Assembly: GCA_945952175.1 (NCBI GenBank)
Contig: CAMFHW010000203.1
Location: forward strand, 1 to 7,421
Length of the DNA stretch: 7,421 bases
Direction of reading: 5' to 3'
DNA from: an uncultured Phenylobacterium sp.
GTDB lineage: Bacteria > Pseudomonadota > Alphaproteobacteria > Caulobacterales > Caulobacteraceae
The translations under genes were made by a program, and so were the position numbers. Positions within the stretch are counted from its first letter, which is position 1, and every line of letters starts with the position of its first letter. This document shows positions 5,972-7,421 of the stretch, piece after piece. The notes below the pieces were generated by a model, which did not search any database, was not told the DNA's origin, and saw only the letters and a program-made list of their open reading frames with translations.

Positions 5972-6077
5972 CCATGACGTCATGGCCGGGCCTGTCCCGG
6001 CCACCCATGATCTCCGAGTCCGGAGGCGATCCAGGAGCGCCGCGCGTATGGGTCGCCGGGACGGCCCGGCGATGACC
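5972..6077. repeat. Compound REP-like repeat, copy 2 (two opposed hairpins)
   Basis: The first hairpin is TGGCCGGG (5983-5990), loop CCTGT, CCCGGCCA (5996-6003). A central small hairpin is CTCCG-AGTC-CGGAG (6012-6025). The last is TCGCCGGG (6053-6060), loop ACGG, CCCGGCGA (6065-6072), in roughly the opposite orientation to the first. The unit begins with a perfect 14-nt palindrome CCATGACGTCATGG (5972-5985). Bases 5977-6002 match copy 1 at 2387-2412 in 25 of 26 positions. The paired arrangement resembles a BIME or REPIN. It starts 7 bp after one stop codon and ends 12 bp before the opposing one, so it is probably part of both mRNA 3' ends. Confidence 0.8.
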
Positions 6078-6088
6078 GCCGGATGGGA

Positions 6089-6814
6089 TCAGTCCAGCGC
6101 CCGGAACCACCGCTCCAGCATCCGCGCCTCGCCGAGCAGCCGCGCCGTCCGCTCGGCCGCCTCCTCGTCGATGCCCCACTTCTCTTCCTGGAACGCCTCG
6201 TCGACCCGCGACAGCGCGTGCGCCTGCTCGCCACTCAGCCAGCCGCGCTGCAGGGCGAGCGCCAGGATCGCCGAGCCGAACAGGGCCGCGCCGAAGGCCA
6301 GGCCCGCCAGGCCGAAGTCGTCGCTCTCCAGGGCCAGCGCCTTCACCCGCGCCAGGGTCGTCTCGGGCTGGGCCTGATGGCGGATGCCCACGGCGCGCAC
6401 GAAGGCCAGCGCGATCTCCCGTTCGGCCCGCTCCAGCACCGGACCCCAGTGCGCCTCCTGGCGCTGGACCAGGGCCTCAGGCGCCTCGGCGAAATAGCAG
6501 AGCAGGTCCGAACCGGCATATTGCGCGAACTGGTCGGCGGTGGCCTCGCGCGCCGCCGGGATCGCCTCCAGGGCGGTGAAGGCCAGCCGCGTGGCGTCCA
6601 TCGCGGCCATCTCGATGAACTCGCCCTGCGCCGCCCATTCCTCCGCGACCAGTTGGGCCAGGGGCAGGGTCGGCGCCGTCAGCTTGGTTCCCCGCGCCGA
6701 GCGGGGGCTGCGGCCGTCCAGCAGCACGTCGAACCCACCCTCGCCGGCCTTGGCCTCCGCGGCCTTGTAGAACCGCTTCACCTTCTCGCCGGGTTCGTGG
6801 AAACCTTTTTGCAC
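6089..6814 (-). CDS. ATP12-family chaperone for F1-ATPase assembly
   Basis: A 241-aa ATP12-type chaperone. In mitochondria ATP12 binds the F1 alpha subunit during assembly of the ATP synthase head; alphaproteobacterial homologues are assumed to act likewise in the cytoplasm. Visible family features are KRFYK (13-17) and GFDVLLDGR (27-35) in the N-terminal beta domain, LPLAQLVAEEW (50-60), the conserved YAGSDLLCYFAEAPEALV (99-116), QEAHWGPVL (119-127), and the C-terminal helical part with LAFGAALFGSAILALAL (172-188) and VDEAFQEEKWGIDEEAAERT (204-223). The GTG at 6814 is preceded by GGGAG (6824-6828) nine bases away; an in-frame GTG at residue 12 (VKRFYK) is the alternative. The frame stays open far upstream through 7399, but that part is antisense to the DUF1800 gene. 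No atp operon genes are nearby. Confidence 0.9.
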   Translation of the reverse strand: MQKGFHEPGEKVKRFYKAAEAKAGEGGFDVLLDGRSPRSARGTKLTAPTLPLAQLVAEEWAAQGEFIEMAAMDATRLAFTALEAIPAAREATADQFAQYAGSDLLCYFAEAPEALVQRQEAHWGPVLERAEREIALAFVRAVGIRHQAQPETTLARVKALALESDDFGLAGLAFGAALFGSAILALALQRGWLSGEQAHALSRVDEAFQEEKWGIDEEAAERTARLLGEARMLERWFRALD

Positions 6815-6823
6815 GTCAACTCG

Positions 6824-6828
6824 CTCCC
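6824..6828 (-). promoter_or_regulatory. Ribosome binding site supporting the ATP12-family GTG start
   Basis: Minus-strand GGGAG lies nine bases before the GTG at 6812-6814. It favours that start over the GTG eleven codons later, which has no purine-rich site at a suitable distance. The whole 6815-6901 gap (87 bp) must contain the promoters of both divergent genes; I cannot place them. Confidence 0.5.
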
Positions 6829-6886
6829 GCCCGCGACGGATGCGGGCCTCAGGGCCGTGCAAATGAGCGCTGGGACGGAAATACGC

Positions 6887-6893
6887 AAGGAGG
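6887..6893 (+). promoter_or_regulatory. Strong ribosome binding site for the DUF1800 gene
   Basis: AAGGAGG lies eight bases before GTG 6902. It is the best Shine-Dalgarno match in the window and makes GTG 6902 the preferred start over the in-frame ATG at 6863, which would add 13 residues and would place this site inside the coding region. Confidence 0.75.
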
Positions 6894-6901
6894 CGCAAGC
6901 C

Positions 6902-7421
6902 GTGGCCGATCGCGATCTGGACGCCGCCATCGCCGTCACCCGCTTCGGGCTGGGCGCCAAGCCCGGCGAGCTCGCCCAGGTGCGCTCCGATCCGCGCGGC
7001 TGGCTCAAGGCCCAGGTCCGCGCGCAGGGCGCCGACCAGCCCCAGACCGACGGCGCCAGCGCCCAGCAGCGCTTCGCCGAGTACCGCAGCTTCGAGAAGG
7101 ACCGCCAGGCCGAGCGCAAGGCGCAGGCGGCGGCCAACGCCGACAAGCCCGCCGCGGGCGACGCGGCCGCGCCCGACAAGGTCCCGGACGCCCGCGACCC
7201 CGTGAAGATGGCCCAGCGCATGCTGCGCGACGAGACCGGCGCCGACTTCACCGCCCGCGTCCAGCTCGCCTCCACCACCGACGCCTCGTTCCGCGAGCGC
7301 TGGGCGTTGTTCTGGGCCAACCACTTTACGGTCAGCGCCAACAAGCTGGTCACCGCCACCGTGGTCGGGCCCTTCGAGCAGGAGGCGATCCGCCCCCACG
7401 TATTCGGGCCCTTCGTCGACC
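6902..7421 (+). CDS. DUF1800 domain-containing protein (5' part, runs off the window)
   Basis: The first 173 codons are open to the right edge. Recognisable DUF1800 segments are AAIAVTRFGLGAKPGE (8-23), PRGWLKAQV (31-39), SFRERWALFWANHFTVSANK (129-148) and VGPFEQEAIRPHVFGPFVD (155-173). Between them, about 57-99 is a charged, alanine-rich stretch that is probably a flexible helix or linker. Complete members are usually about 450-600 aa, so around two thirds is missing here. The function of the family is poorly defined; its genes are often followed by a DUF1501 gene, which would lie outside this window. No signal peptide is seen at the chosen start. The gene is divergent from the ATP12-family gene. 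Confidence in the family is high; role unknown. Confidence 0.9.
   Translation, partial: MADRDLDAAIAVTRFGLGAKPGELAQVRSDPRGWLKAQVRAQGADQPQTDGASAQQRFAEYRSFEKDRQAERKAQAAANADKPAAGDAAAPDKVPDARDPVKMAQRMLRDETGADFTARVQLASTTDASFRERWALFWANHFTVSANKLVTATVVGPFEQEAIRPHVFGPFVD

Noticed and set aside
4046..6004. 652-codon open frame on the minus strand
   Set aside because: It runs antisense through the flavoprotein gene and then out of frame through the LysR gene. Its Gly/Ala/Arg-rich product matches no family, while the overlapping frames are clear proteins.
6815..7399. Upstream extension of the ATP12-family reading frame
   Set aside because: The frame is open but antisense to the DUF1800 gene, and its product is a Gly/Leu/Val-rich sequence unlike the family N-terminus. 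A ribosome binding site supports GTG 6814.
1..7421. CRISPR array, tRNA, rRNA, prophage or defence genes
   Set aside because: I looked for regularly spaced repeats, tRNA arm sequences and nuclease, transposase, integrase or toxin motifs and found none.

Overview
The window is about 70% GC through its coding part and looks like the chromosome of an alphaproteobacterium, most likely of the Caulobacter/Phenylobacterium group. This rests on the GC-rich codon use, the mitochondrial-type ATP12 chaperone gene, GTG starts, and palindromic repeats with a TGGCCGGG-loop-CCCGGCCA core that I recall as common in alphaproteobacteria. No database search was possible, so the genus is a guess.

Layout. Bases 1-60 may be the tail of an unidentified gene. 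Bases 61-662 hold no convincing gene; within them 181-480 drops to about 51% GC (154 of 300 by my count) and contains small repeats, unlike the rest of the window. Next is a divergent pair: an ArgO/LysE amino-acid exporter (minus, 663-1289) and its ArgP/LysG-like LysR regulator (plus, 1358-2254). A convergent gap (2255-2435) packed with inverted repeats separates argP from a propionyl-CoA carboxylase beta subunit (minus, start 3968). Upstream of that on the same strand is a second LysR regulator (4036-4947), which diverges from an FMN-binding pyridoxamine-phosphate-oxidase-like protein (plus, 5042-5965). A second convergent gap (5966-6088) carries a REP-like repeat, followed by an ATP12-family F1-ATPase assembly chaperone (minus, 6089-6814), which diverges from a DUF1800 protein that runs off the right edge.

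How the genes work together. Two regulator/target pairs are visible: ArgP with ArgO (basic amino-acid export) and the second LysR protein with the flavin-binding protein (function unknown). pccB and the ATP12 gene are housekeeping functions in propionyl-CoA metabolism and ATP synthase assembly, without their usual partner genes in view.

I see no defence system, CRISPR array, prophage or new biosynthetic cluster. The most unusual structures are non-coding: an 85-bp near-perfect hairpin element with GGGGACAG ends sitting exactly on the argP stop codon, and two copies of a second palindromic repeat family, both in convergent gaps.
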